Origin: Mermis nigrescens
Lineage: Eukaryota; Nematoda; Enoplea; Mermithida; Mermithidae
Length of the DNA stretch: 64,000 nucleotides
NCBI GenBank assembly: GCA_036768485.1
Contig: JAVLUZ010000407.1
Span: forward strand, 88,099-152,098
Reading direction: 5' to 3'
Under the pieces are notes generated by a model that ran no database searches, had not been told where the DNA came from, and saw only the letters and a list, made by a program, of their open reading frames with translations. A program made the translations under genes and the position numbers. Positions 1-10,984 of this stretch are shown here, piece after piece. How positions within the stretch are numbered: the first letter of the stretch is position 1; every line of letters begins with the position of its first letter.

Positions 1-185
1 GCCCCACCAATCCCAACAGCCCTAGCAATCCCAACAGTCTCACCGTTCCAACAGCCCAACCGTCCTAACAACCCCACCAATAATCCCAACAGCATCACCA
101 GTCCCAAGAGCCCCACCAATGCCTAGCAATTCCACCGTTCCAGCAGTCCTACCCTTCCAACAGTCGAACTGTCCTAAGCACACGA
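1..185 (-). repeat. 18-bp minisatellite, C-rich strand up
   Basis: Tandem copies of a degenerate unit near CCCCACCAATCCCAACAG. It is the reverse complement of the array at 785-1025, so the two form an inverted pair about 600 bp apart. The array runs off the left edge. Open frames across it come from the period being a multiple of three. Confidence 0.85.
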
Positions 186-784
186 GTTTAACCCCTAACC
201 CGAAATTCTGGAAATCCCCCAAATTATGTTAGACCCCAGAATTCTATTTTTAGCACATTTCTCGGTCACCTTAATCCACCAGACCCACAGAATTTGTTCG
301 CTTCAATAATCATAGATGCACAGAACGACCGGTCTGCAGAACAAGTTTTGAGCCAAAAATTGACCTCAAAACTGGTATGAATGTTAAAATAGCATTATAA
401 ACTGCACTAATCCACATTTTCTGGCTATTTTAAATCAGATTAGCGTGAAAGTTTTGATTTTTCTTTTATTTTAACACTTGTATTTCCTTTTTTCACTAGG
501 ACATTTTTCATTTTTTCTGGCATTGTAGAGTAGACCATAATGAGCAGGGATCGAATCTTGCGAGATGACTCGAATGAGGCAAAATCCCGGAATGTGCACA
601 AATGCTGAAGCTTCAATTCTGACAGGTCTACCAGTTTCATAGGTAGATTTATTCTGGAAATGTAAACCTGCACACTCGTTTATGGTCTTGATGAAATAAC
701 AGATTCGGAAAATAGTCAAAAAATATCTTTCATAAAAAATTAATTTTGCCCGATTTTATTATATCGTATAATAGCGATTGCTGT
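186..784. repeat. Non-coding spacer with a dispersed repeat
   Basis: No gene seen. About 305-480 belongs to a dispersed family recognised by an AAAACTGGTAT core followed by a stretch near AAAATAGCRT and TTTTCTGGT. Related copies lie near 6812-6990 and 11045-11210, the latter inside a DNAJC21 intron. The copies are too diverged to define ends by eye. Confidence 0.5.
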
Positions 785-1025
785 AATGGTGAGGCTGCTG
801 GGATTACTATTGAGGCTGCTGGGACGGTGGGGCTATTGGAACGATGGGGCTGTTGGGATTGGTGGGTCTGTTGGGATCGGTGGGGCTGTTGGGATTATTG
901 GTGGGGCTGTTGGAACGGTGGGGCTGTTGGGGCTGGTGGGGCTGTTGGGATTTTTGGTGAGGCTGTTGAAACGGTGGGGCTGTTGGGACGGTGGGGCTGT
1001 TGGGACTGGTGGGGCTGTTGAGACA
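785..1025 (+). repeat. 18-bp minisatellite, G-rich strand up
   Basis: About 13 copies of a unit near GGGGCTGTTGGGACTGGT, the inverted counterpart of 1-185. Frames stay open on both strands because 18 is divisible by three. I see no protein family here. Confidence 0.85.
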
Positions 1026-1093
1026 TTGCCCATGCACGCGGGGCTGACGGAAGAGTCTGCTGGGGGTTTGGACACCCCCAGATCTGTGCTGAC

Positions 1094-1353
1094 CACATGT
1101 GGGCGTGGGGGTTGATGGGGTATGCACCCCCACCAGAAGTTGAAATACCCCCCCCAGAAATCCAAATACCCCCCGAAATTCAGATTTTGAAATTTTTTTT
1201 TGTTTTTTTGGCGATTTTTTGATGCCATGGATAGTGCTCGATGATAAACGTCGAAAAATTGTGTTGTTTTCGCCTTACGACCACTTTTAAGACCATTTTT
1301 TGCCCTTTGAAAATTTTTTTACCCCCCCAGAATTTTGGTGCTGCCCACCTATG
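1094..1353 (+). mobile_element. hAT-type MITE, family W
   Basis: A 260-bp non-coding element beginning CACATGTGGGCG and ending GCCCACCTATG. It is flanked by gtgctgac (1086-1093) and atgctgac (1354-1361), a 7/8 match to an 8-bp target duplication. Family W recurs at least nine more times in the window. Its copies share the internal sequence TTTTTTGATGCCA and GAAACGTCG. Eight-bp duplications are typical of hAT elements. Confidence 0.85.
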
Positions 1354-1361
1354 ATGCTGAC

Positions 1362-2261
1362 CCTCCAGAATGGCTAAAAAGTGCCGCTGACCCCCATAAA
1401 TTTTTTTGTTTCAGGAAAATTTTTGAAGCTCTGCAGAAAAGTAACTTAAATGATAAAAATGTATTGAAGGTTGTTTTTTCCACATAAATTATCATCAGAA
1501 TTGACCTTTGAGAGACTTTTTTGCCTAAAAGTGGGGAAATTTTGATTTTTTTCGAAAAATTTTTGTTGAAAAAGTGTTTTTCAATGGATGCGCGACATCG
1601 AGAAACGTCTAAAATTAATGTTTTTAATGCCCATGGGCCATTTTTATCGCTTTTTTGATGTTTGAGGAAAAATTTGATTTTGACCCCCCCTGAATTTCTA
1701 TGCTGTACATATATAGTTTTAATTGGTGCACCTGTCATTTTTCATGGATTTTAACAGCGTTTTTCTTTGTTGAATTAAAATTAAGCAGGTTTCTTCATAG
1801 TATTGCATTTTGTGTTGTTAGGTATATAATGTATCGTTTGTGTTTTTTGACAGTGATATCCTTCTAAAATAATACACATTTCCTTTCTTACAAGCGATCA
1901 AAAGAAGCATTTGATTCTCCTGTTTGACCACAATGTTGCCAAATTCCAGACATCTCACGTTCCTGTGAATATTTATTGCCGTTTTGTTTACAAAGTTGTC
2001 AATTAAACCTGTTGTAATAATTTTTACATTTTTCATGCCTCGATTTCAAGCCCACTGGTAAAAGTCTAAACTTGTGAGATTTTCCATTTTAGACAATTTT
2101 CACTGATATCATTGTTATGTAAAAGCTCTAAAATGCAAATTTCCCTCGGCGCTGCCCCAGACTCTCTGGGGGGCTGTTATATTAGTCCTGCCATCAAAGA
2201 CCCCCCAATCCATGTGGGCTTGGGCGCTTTGCGCCCTCCTTTTTAGCAATACAAATTGCTG
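1362..2261. other. Repeat-rich spacer
   Basis: About 1380-1715 resembles dispersed family Y (see 13657-14058), ending in a CTATGCTGTACAT-like terminus. 1740-2260 has no recognisable gene. A 72-residue open frame on the minus strand (2036-1818) matches no family I know. Confidence 0.4.
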
Positions 2262-2465
2262 CACAAAAAATATTTTTATCTGGATCTGGATCTGTATCTG
2301 GATCTTTTTAAATTTTGATCTGGCAAAACGATCTGGATCTGCATCTGGTTATTTTCTGATCTGGTTATCTGATCTGGATCTGGATCTGCCAGAAAATCTG
2401 AACCCGATCTTTATCTGGATCTGGATCTGGGTAAAATTCTGGATCTTTTACATCACTACACCCTA
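2262..2465 (-). mobile_element. Hexamer-array end of a hAT-like element (GGATCT words)
   Basis: Arrays of the word GGATCT run up to 2455 and are followed by a terminus that reads TAGGGTGTAGTGATGTAAAA from the minus strand, ending at 2465. The layout matches one end of the hexamer-array elements at 24965, 41654, 45417, 47561 and 55149. I do not see a clear partner end, so this may be a solo end or a short deleted copy. Confidence 0.55.
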
Positions 2466-2648
2466 GCCGGTATTTTACTTGGCAATTCTGGGCATTCACG
2501 TAAAAAATTGCTTCTTACGCCTTATTTGATACTGATTACTGATGCCGAAAATCAGTTCAATGATTATCACAGAAAAACAAAGTATGTATAGATGGGCTGC
2601 ATAGGTGGTAATATTTTAAGTTCATGACTGTCAGACATGTCGTAACTT

Positions 2649-2903
2649 CTAAAAATATTTCACGTAGCAAAGAAATAGTTTAACATTCTTTATACTTTGT
2701 AAGTGCATGTAGCCGGAAAGGGGGGCATCCAAAACTTTTTGACGCTTTTCGTATTCTTGAACTAAAATCGCAGTGTCCGCAGCAGAAAAATTTGGCCATC
2801 GCGGGCGTGTAGCTGACCCTTGACCTTTGCTATTGGTTTCGGATGTTTTTGATTCAGAATCTAGTTCGAACTGTGGTGACTCCATTGAAAATTTTTTCAG
2901 CAA
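2649..2903 (-). CDS. Possible exon with Myb/SANT-like DNA-binding domain
   Basis: An 84-residue frame starts with Met and a Ser/Glu-rich leader. From about residue 34 it has the pattern RPRWPNFSAADTAILVQEYE, which resembles the first helix of Myb/SANT-like domains found in zeste-type regulators and in Harbinger accessory proteins. The resemblance fades near LDAPLSG, and GT dinucleotides close by (for example within AAAGTATAAAG) could be a splice donor. No following exon was found. It could be a host regulator or a transposon-borne gene. Arrays at 2262-2465 and 3050-3200 flank it. Confidence 0.4.
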   Translation of the reverse strand: MLKKFSMESPQFELDSESKTSETNSKGQGSATRPRWPNFSAADTAILVQEYEKRQKVLDAPLSGYMHLQSIKNVKLFLCYVKYF

Positions 2904-3049
2904 TCAATAATACAAACACACAACTTCAAACAATATTTTGCAATTACTGACAATTTATCGCCATTGCTGTGTTTTTTTACGAATTTGTAGTTTGAATCAA
3001 AGAAACACACCCACACGGATATTTGTCTGTATTGAGCAATTTACACCTA

Positions 3050-3205
3050 ACTTACAACTTAGACGTAATTTAGACGTTCTATGAGAAACACAGTTAAGAC
3101 TTTTAGACGCACGCGTCTAACTTCCGTCTAACTTCGACGCGTCTAAAGTTCGTCGAAATGGCGTCTAAGTTAGACGCGTCTAATTTCGACGCGTCCAACT
3201 CAGAC
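3050..3205. repeat. TTAGACG direct and inverted array
   Basis: Roughly ten TTAGACG/CGTCTAA words occur in about 150 bp, several paired as the perfect palindrome TTAGACGCGTCTAA. The arrangement looks like a transposon subterminal region. I see no second end in the window. Confidence 0.6.
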
Positions 3206-3231
3206 GTTCTAATGAGATGTTTCTATTTTTT

Positions 3232-3640
3232 ACCATACATGATTGGGGGAGGGGGAATCGGGGGAGGTTCACCTTCCTCCATAAATTTCTTAACCTCCAG
3301 AATTCGCGATTCTTCAAAAGTTTCCATTAAAAATTCCTAGAAAAGGTGCCGTTTTAAACATTTCTACTTATCTACATAATTGCTCAAAAGTGTCGAATTT
3401 TTGGCGCTTCGCGCCATATACTCACTTTCGGATTATATTTTATTCAATTTATTAAATTTTTTCATTTCTCCGGAATTTTTTCTAATGTTTTTATGCTCTA
3501 GAAAGTTAAAACATCGTCAGAAACGCCAAAAAGCTACGTTTATAACGCGTGCGTTTACACCATTCTTGAACCCTAAAAAAGACGCTTCAAAATTTAACCT
3601 CCCTCCCAGATTTCCTAAGCTGTACACATCCCTTCTTTAC
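3232..3640 (+). repeat. Dispersed family Y copy
   Basis: Begins near CATACATGATTGGGGG and ends near AAGCTGTACACATCC. Inside lies TGTCGAATTTTTGGCGCTTC, part of an exact mini-hairpin at 3403-3415. Copies with the same internal order are in DNAJC21 introns at 9478-9822 (reversed), 11270-11905 and 13657-14058. I could not find a clean target duplication. Confidence 0.6.
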
Positions 3641-3772
3641 TGTTTTCGTTTTTACTTTCTATTCTTTCTAATCTATGAACTCGCCTTATTGCCAACTAAG
3701 AATTTGAGGTAATAAAAGAGCTGTTCGAATACAACATTTATGCATTACTTTCGAATAATTTCTTACAGATCA

Positions 3773-6072
3773 GGGCCCGGTTGCTCGACTCGACCATTAA
3801 CTAATGTTTACCTTAACGTTAATGGTCACCTTAACGCAACCATTAATTAATGGTCGCGTTAAGTCCGATTTCCACCTTAACGAAACCATTAAAAAAATCG
3901 GGTTGCTCGACTCCACCATTAAGCTCGACTTTAAGGGAAGTCTAATGGTCGATTTAAATTTCGGTTGCTGGACTCCACCTTAGTGCAGCCATTAATTAAG
4001 GCTCAGTTTTTTAATGTCTACCTTAAAACCGGTTGCTCGACTGAAACCTTAACGCTCCCATTAAGCGTTTAATGGTTTCTTTAAGGTAAATTGGGTTGTT
4101 GGGCTTCACCTTAACGACTTTAATGGTTTTGTTAAGGTTCATTCTTTAAGGTAGGTCAAGAGCTACATTAACGAACTCATTGATTATTTTTCACATTGAA
4201 AAATGGCGCCTCTTCCTATCGTTCCGATTTTTACTATTATGACAAGTTCTCGCCGATTCAAAGTCAAAAGAAGTCCTTTGACTAATTTCAATGACGATGA
4301 ATTTTTATGACCGATTTAGATTTAGCAAGTTATCCTTAATACTGAAGATTTCATAACAATAATATTATTTTATCCTTTTTTCTAGTTGCAGGCGCTGCCT
4401 ACTGACAAAGCGAATTGCAGAAAAATGGCTGATACAAACCTCATCTTTACATAAATAGAAATTTTTTAACTATTAAATTTTTCCAACTACATAATTCTAT
4501 GACAATTAAAACGCGGTTCTTATAGAGACTTCATGTATGCAATTATCGTTTTCACGAGATAACTAAATGATAACATTTCACACTTAAAAAGTAAAGCTTC
4601 TTTCATTATTCTTTTACTTAATAATATGATACATGCTCGTCGATCCGCGGTCAAATGAAATCCATTGGTTCATTTTAATGACAATAAATTTTAATGAAGA
4701 TTTTATTCAGGTATGGGAAAAACCCAGATTTGAACATTTTGAACTTTGGGTTTTTAGGTTTTTTGGTTTTTTTGTTTGTGCTTTATTGGGGTTTTATTGG
4801 GTTTTTTAATGGAAATGACAACTAGAGCTACATAAAGTAGCTAGGAATACTCCAACAGCTGCAAGAAACGAGAAAAACAAAGAGCAACAACTCTATGCAG
4901 CTAATATTGAAATCCAACAACAAAATCGATCGTTCACTGCGGTTGATGTACATATTTATCTTCCTCTTCAATGCTCGGACATTACCAGATTTTGATCAAA
5001 AAATGCAGTGTCTCTCAAAAAATATTAGGAAATAGAAAAATTGGTCGAACTCAGAAAAATGTGGGCTATTGAGGTGGCTGAATAAAAGCGCCCTGTTTTG
5101 CAGCATGGTATGGCATTTGTGAACTAGGGGCTGAGATTTTTGAGCATGGCACTGTGTTGACCAGACTGAGGTTGGTTAGCCTTTACTAGTCAGAGGAACA
5201 GCATAAAGCAAACAAAAAGAGATTGGAAATACACACCTACAGTATTTATTTCAGTCTATTTGAAAAATTGGTAACCTGTGGATAAAAAACCCGAAACCCA
5301 ATAATTTTTTGCACCCAAAAAACCCGCAAAAAACAGAAAAAACCCAGCCTTGCCAACCCTGATTTTATTCGAGGACGAGTTTTTTCATTTAACTTCTTCA
5401 TTTTCTTTAGCTGTTGCCGAAAATGCGCTAAAATCAAAATTGTATTTCCCTATTTTTATTCCTCTATTTTTTTAATTTCCATATCATCGCAAGCAACTAA
5501 TTATGTTTTACCCAAACTAACGAGCGTTTTCCTTTATTTTCCTAATTAAGTGTATCGCTGTCACTGCAATCCATTATCAGCCGAATTCGAACCAACACCA
5601 AAAGTCAAGCATCAAAAGAGTAAAATAAAAGAAAATTCGAATTTTCAATGACTATGGTCTCAAGGTTTTATATCTATGTATTTTAACCAAGACATTTAAA
5701 TTCTCATGTAATGCGTGTGAACTTAACACAACCATTAAACTTCCCTTAACGCAACCATTAAGCTTACCTTAACGCTACCATTAGATTTCCCTTGATGCAG
5801 CCATTAAAGGTTTTTGTTAATGGTTTCTTTAATGGTACCCTTAAACTTCCCTTAACAAATGCTCGACCATTAATTAATGGTCTAGTCGAGCAACCCGATT
5901 TTTACGAACCTTAACGAAACCATTAGTTAAGGTTTTACCTTAACGTTAATGGTTTCGTTAAGGGAATCTTAATGGTCGTTGGCGTTAAGGTGGAGTCGAG
6001 CAACCGGCCGACCATTAAAAATTAATTCTTAATGGTTAGCCTTTATTAAGGTGGAGTCGAGCAACCGGGCCC
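3773..6072. mobile_element. 2.3-kb element with reiterated terminal motifs
   Basis: The ends are inverted: GGGCCCGGTTGCTCGACTC at 3773 and its complement ending at 6072. The motif GGTTGCTCGACTCCACC or a variant recurs at about 3778, 3901, 3963, 4030 and 4093, roughly every 62 bp, and again inverted near 5880, 5995 and 6055. Between them are many CCTTAACG/CCATTAA words in both orientations. No transposase frame is visible, so this is a non-autonomous element whose superfamily I cannot name. The GGGCCC palindrome at the edges hides any short target duplication. A separate dispersed repeat sits at 4715-5045. Confidence 0.75.
4715..5045 (+). repeat. Dispersed repeat shared with 61660-62460
   Basis: Shares an ordered series with the right-end region: AAAACCCAGATTTGAA, a run of GGGTTTTT words, GACAACTAGAGCTACAT, CAACAACAAAATCGATCG, CTTCCTCTTCAATGCTCGG and AAAAATATTAGGAAA. 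In the other copy the series is interrupted by about 470 bp. It lies inside the 3773-6072 element, so it probably inserted there. Related GGGTTTTT words also occur at about 5280-5345 and 31060-31170. Confidence 0.75.
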
Positions 6073-6218
6073 AGGATTATCTACGTTAATTGTGACAGGT
6101 TGCGTTTTTATGATGTATTTAAAAAACACTTTTGCTTCATTTGAATCATAAGCAGATTCCTGTCTGTATCCATAGAATAACGACGTGCATAAAGCGTAAA
6201 AGAATTTGATGTCATAAC

Positions 6219-6456
6219 CACACCTGGGCGTAGAGGGAGTTTGGGGAGGGTATGCACCCCCGAGAAACCAAAATACTCCCCCCCAATTCAATTTTTAAAT
6301 TTTTTCTACTTTTTTTCGCAATTTTTTGATGCCAATGGATAGTGCTCGATGAGAAACGTCGAAAAATGGTGTTTTTCGCCACACCACCTTTTTAAGGCAA
6401 TTCTTTGACCTTTGAAAAATCTTACACCCCCAGAATTTTCTTGCTGCCCACGTATG
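6219..6456 (+). mobile_element. hAT-type MITE, family W
   Basis: A 238-bp copy, CACACCTGGGCG to GCCCACGTATG, with a perfect 8-bp duplication gtcataac at 6211-6218 and 6457-6464. Confidence 0.93.
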
Positions 6457-6464
6457 GTCATAAC

Positions 6465-7961
6465 AAGTTTTGCCTGAAAATAAGTATTGTAAAATATGTA
6501 ATCCGCGGAATTTAATCAAGTTTAATCCGCTTGGAATTACACAGAATTTTGACATATACGTACTCGTAATTACTGAATTAGAATAGAACCTAAAGTTCAC
6601 TTCATTCAAGTGCGATTTTATACACTTGTGTCAAATATTTACACTTAAATCAGTAAAGAATCCAGTCTGACGACAGAAATACTGTAAATTGTTTACCAAT
6701 ATGAATAAATAATCTGGAAAAACATAATCTTATTGAAAAATTGAGGAATTCAGCAAGTATTGAGGATTCCAAGTAAGCTAACCTTCCAATTAAATTAGTA
6801 GTCAAAGGTTTAGATGCACAGCATGGCCGATCTGATGAGTCAGCCGACAGGCTAAAATAATCTCAAAAACTGGTATAAGCATTTAAAATAGCGTTAAAAC
6901 TACGTTATTACTCAGTTTCTGGTCAGCTTAACGCATTTTTGGAGAACATTTTCAATTTTTCAATGATTTTAGACCTTCACTTTGCCTAACCCAGGCCAAA
7001 AATTGACAAAATCCATGAATTTTATTTTGAAGATTTACATATTTCCCTGACACACAACAATCAAGTAGCTGAAAAACGATCTTTAATATAGGACAATCGA
7101 TTCATGAATTCTTTCCGATTTCTTGATATCATGCCTACTTTTTTAGTAAATACAAACATGAGCAAAATTGCATAAAGGTAATAATACATATATACAAAAA
7201 GCACCCCCGGAAAAATGAATAATTTTTGAAACACATGGGCTTCTCGAAGGGAAAAATGAAAAATTCTCGACGTAGGTCTAAAACACCACCAAAACAGGTT
7301 TTTATCGTACTTTTGAGCTAGTAAATTCAAAATTTTCCGGCGCTTAGCGCCGGATTTATTGTTTATGTATAGTTTTTGTCTTATAGCCCACCCAAAACCG
7401 TTTAAATTTGAATCAGACATACAGAACATATCGAATTTTTTCGGGCTTCGCGCTGAATTATTCATTTCTTTGTACTTGTTTCTTTGCAAATCACAAAGAT
7501 TAAATACAAAGACAGAAGATAGATCATTCATCGATTGAATGATTAAAAATCAGTTGTGTAGATTATTTAAACGATAGATTTGTGTAATGTGAGTATGAAA
7601 TAAAGTGCAAATTTTTCAAACTCGTTTTCAAAATTTTCCTTCCCCATTGCATAGAGCTCGTCGAGATACGCTCAAAAATGCCTTTATGTTTGCCCATCTC
7701 CCAACAATGGTTCTCGAAATATCTGACCTCAAAATTTTCAGCACCCCCTCCCCGAAATTCAATCCTGGATACGGGCCTGTATACAAATATAATATTTCTG
7801 TAATATTAAATGATGGGAATTATTAAAAATTGTTTTAGGTTAAGAAAAATATTAGAAAATTGTTTTACGTTAAGAAAAATATCGCATGCATCATCAAAAA
7901 TGCAGACAGAAGAGAAATATGAATGAGAAATACAAAAAAAATTAATGAAGTGATTATATAC
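6465..7961. other. Repeat-derived sequence downstream of DNAJC21 exon 7
   Basis: This would be intron 7 of DNAJC21 or its downstream region. It holds a family copy near 6812-6990 and degenerate mini-hairpins at about 7338 and 7443. From 7600 to 7785 there is a repeat ending in CTGGATACGGGCCTG. The 156-residue minus-strand frame (7531-7061) spans these repeats and shows no domain. I searched for the missing zinc-finger exons and did not find them. Confidence 0.5.
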
Positions 7962-8044
7962 CAAAATGCGATTCAATTTCTTTCAAATCGTCTTCCCTAG
8001 CAGAAACATCATGCCAATCAGCATCTTCGTATCTTTCAGCTGCA
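7962..8044 (-). CDS. DNAJC21: DNAJC21-like exon 7
   Basis: Encodes residues 249-276. It starts after a TTTCAG acceptor with one base that completes a split Asn codon from exon 6. It reads AAERYEDADWHDVSAREDDL, in the place where vertebrate DNAJC21 has the region after its basic coiled stretch, just before the acidic linker. It ends at a weak donor, G|gtatat, in phase 1. The acidic linker and the C2H2 zinc fingers expected next are not recognised in 1-7961. They may lie beyond the window or be missing. Confidence 0.85.
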
Positions 8045-9204
8045 CTGAAACGAAGTGAACTTCCTTAATTAAGTTACTAGCGAAGTTCTTACTTCACAGA
8101 TTCTCTTTACACAGCGTTATATGACAATTAATAGAATAATGAATTGACCCTATTCTTAAAACATCTTAATATTCATTTAATTATAAATTATTTATCAAAT
8201 CTTTAAATAAATTATATCCAAATTTTCAAATTATACACAAACAAAAACTTACTGTTTTTAGTATTACTATAAATGCCCTTGGTGGATTGGGAAATTTCGT
8301 CACTTACATAGTTAGAATGGTTGCTGACCAGACCATATGAGCCCTTCGAGCATAGGTGCGAAAGGTCAGAGTTGGCGGAGGGGATAAAATCTCAGAAATC
8401 CAAAACAGTAGATTTAACCTTCACGAATTTTTGATGTTGTTTAAACATCAAATTGGTCGAATTTTCGAGGTAATTTTGCACTTTTAAAGCATATTTAGTC
8501 CATTTTGACTGCATTATATCACTTTTGACACCAAAAAATTACAATTGATCAATTTTTGGCGCTTTTTAGATAAAAAAGTACATAAAAGTACTACCGGAAA
8601 AATTTTGACACCGTTCCAAAATCGCCGGACAGTACCTATCTGGCTGACCCTTCAGCGAAAGGTAATACCCCCTCACCCCTATGTGCATGTATGCCTTCGA
8701 GGTATAATCCCAGAAACAATTGGCTAATTTTCATGATTAAAAACGATTTTAAATATTAAAAGACGATCTTAATTTTGCTTATATTCACAAAATTTTCAGT
8801 TTTTCCCTAAAAAAGCTCAGTAGGCCATTTCATAAGATTTTCGAGCTTGAACCGAAGATTTTTTAATTTTTAAAAATTGAGAAAAAAGCATTGCCGTCCT
8901 ATTTTGAAGGGGCCAACACCAATTTTGGGGGGACTAAGGCCAAAAATAGCACAAAATAACGTTTAAAAAGTTATATTTTTCCGATTTTTCTGAATTTTGG
9001 GGGTCCGAACCCCCCTCCCCCATTCCCCCGCCAGAGATACGTGCCTGGAAAAAAGAGCATCGTCATCTGATCCGCGACCGAACATCTCCATGCGTTTATC
9101 CGCATAGTCACGAATGTTTCATACTATAAGATATGAAGAGCTTAAATTTATGTAAACAAAAAAAGGAATGAAACTGAAATTTGTCTCCAAAAGACATTCT
9201 CTAC
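8045..9204 (-). other. DNAJC21 intron 6
   Basis: A 1160-bp intron. About 8885-9050 is a dispersed family with the core CCAACACCAATTTTGGGGGG and an end near CAGAGATACGTGCCTGG. The same family at 56.58-58.11 kb is split by two MITEs, which makes this copy the uninterrupted reference site. Confidence 0.7.
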
Positions 9205-9335
9205 TTTAAATTCTTTAGTTTCTGAGTCAATCTTTGCTCTTCAACTTTGGCTAGTTGCTTTTGGCGTTGTTCTTCGAGCATTCTTCTATGCGCCAAAATT
9301 CTTTTATCGCGCTTGCGAACAAATTCGACTAAAGT
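9205..9335 (-). CDS. DNAJC21: DNAJC21-like exon 6
   Basis: 131 nt, residues 206-248 plus two bases. The acceptor is CTGTTTCAG and the donor AA|gtagag. The product is strongly basic and helical (TLVEFVRKRDKRILAHRRML and onward). It corresponds to the Arg/Lys-rich helical stretch of the family after the zuotin-like segment, which is thought to contact the ribosome. Reading frame continues from exon 5 without a break. Confidence 0.92.
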
Positions 9336-10810
9336 CTGAAACAGAGGCAAGTTATTCGAAATTCCAAATTGACATTATACTGTAATTGAGGAAAAATACA
9401 TTCAATAGGCGGCTTCGAGTTTTTAATTTTTCTCAAGCATCCCATAAAAATTTTGACATTTTTGATCACATAGTGAGTAGACATGCACAGCATGAAAATT
9501 CGGGGACGTGGTAAAATTTTAACGTGCCTTTTTGGGTTTAAAAATGCTGAGTTAGCGCCAAAAACATCGTTTTTCGGCCTTACTAACGATACTCTATATA
9601 GTCAAAAAATGAGTTTATGGTGTGAAGCGCCGAAACTTTGACACTTTACAGCAAATTAATGGCTAAAAACGCTTGTAAAAGCAACTTTTCTACGAATTTT
9701 TTGGAAACTTCCGGAAAATCGAGAATTCTTGGAGGTGAAAAAATTTCTGAGGGGTAGAGGTAAAAATTTTTCTGGGGAAGCGTGAAAACCCCCTTCCAAC
9801 CCCTCAGATCATGTATGATAAAGAGTCGTTCGTTTCTTATTTTTTCCGGAATAAAAAGTACATATTTACATTTATAATATAACACATAAATATGCAAATG
9901 AAGATTCTTGCCCTCCAGCAATATCCTGATAAACTACATAACCTGATACTGATAAAATCGAACACTTCACAGAAAGCTATATTCAAACATATATGTAATG
10001 TTCTCTTGTAAATTACATTACACACTCATTTACGTCATAAAACGGAAGAACTCAGGATCGATAGGAAGAAAAATCCTAAAATTCGAATTAAAGAATTCAG
10101 TGCAGCAGTTTTTAGCAAATAAGCAACGAAATAAATCAAACAGCCTTGCGTTAAGAAGATTACAAATGTGGGAATATTTCAATCTTTTATGACACTGTTC
10201 TGGGGTTTCTAACGATTGATTTAAAGATAATTTGATCTATTTTATGCGTCTTATAGGTAAGAAGAATAAAAATTCTTAAATCCCAAGGCATTATTGATAT
10301 TTTTTCTACTTTTATCCGTAAAACAAAAGAGAAAACAATGAATGTGCTTAAAACCGCCAGACAGGGTCCAGCTGTCAGGTCCTTCATACATAAGTACCAC
10401 TTGAACATGACCTTGAGGGTTAATAATTTGTTTTTACCCCCCCCCCCCCTTCGCCCCTTCACCCTCCCCAAAATTCGAGATTTTTCAAAAAATTCCCAAA
10501 AATTCGTAGAAAAAGTGCTGCTTTAGCGATGTTAGCTAAAGAATTCCCATACTGTGCGTGTCTAGTACCAACTATTGTGAATGACTGTTCTAAGGGTCAG
10601 CCCAGAACGGCATAGTCAGCTGGAAGTCTTTAATATGCCAGAATATTCTAAGAATTAGACGTTAAGCCCAAAAATTACCTCAATCAAGAAATTCTAGACT
10701 ATTTAAAGTAACTCTGCAAAATTTATCACTTATGCCCCGTTTGGCCCCATCTTATTTTCTTATTTTCCCGGGACCGCAAGGTCCAATGCACAAAGCACAA
10801 TTCGGCTCAC
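9336..10810 (-). other. DNAJC21 intron 5
   Basis: A 1475-bp intron. It holds a reversed family Y copy at about 9478-9822 (ends CATGCACAGCATG and its partner near CATGTATG). A second Y-like fragment at about 10378-10560 includes a run of Cs near 10438-10449. No other gene seen. Confidence 0.65.
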
Positions 10811-10984
10811 CCTAACTTCTTCATTACGTTGTTTCTTAGCCGAATCTCGGATTTTCTTATTCTCTTTTTCCATCAGCCTTAGCACTCGTCTATTTGGCGC
10901 TTGTAAAATATCATGTTCGTCTAGCCAAACGTATGATTTCGAGGTGGAATAACTTTGCCAGTATCCATAAAATGGACCAACAAT
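10811..10984 (-). CDS. DNAJC21: DNAJC21-like exon 5
   Basis: 174 nt, residues 148-205, phase 0 at both ends, donor AGG|gtgagc. It carries the most diagnostic block of the family: PFYGYWQSYSTSKSYVWLDE and then RLMEKENKKIRDSAKKQRNE. These match the conserved PFY.YWQSF and EKENKK.RD.AR motifs of DNAJC21 and yeast Jjj1 (zuotin-homology region). A chance open frame would not match this closely. Confidence 0.95.

Noticed and set aside
785..1133. Proline-rich or Gly/Trp-rich proteins on either strand
   Set aside because: These frames are translations of the 18-bp minisatellite and have no coding features.
1818..2036. 72-residue minus-strand frame as a missing DNAJC21 exon
   Set aside because: It lacks the paired cysteines and histidines of the expected zinc fingers and does not resemble the acidic linker.
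7061..7531. 156-residue minus-strand protein
   Set aside because: It spans repeat sequence including hairpin words, has no domain and no plausible splice context.
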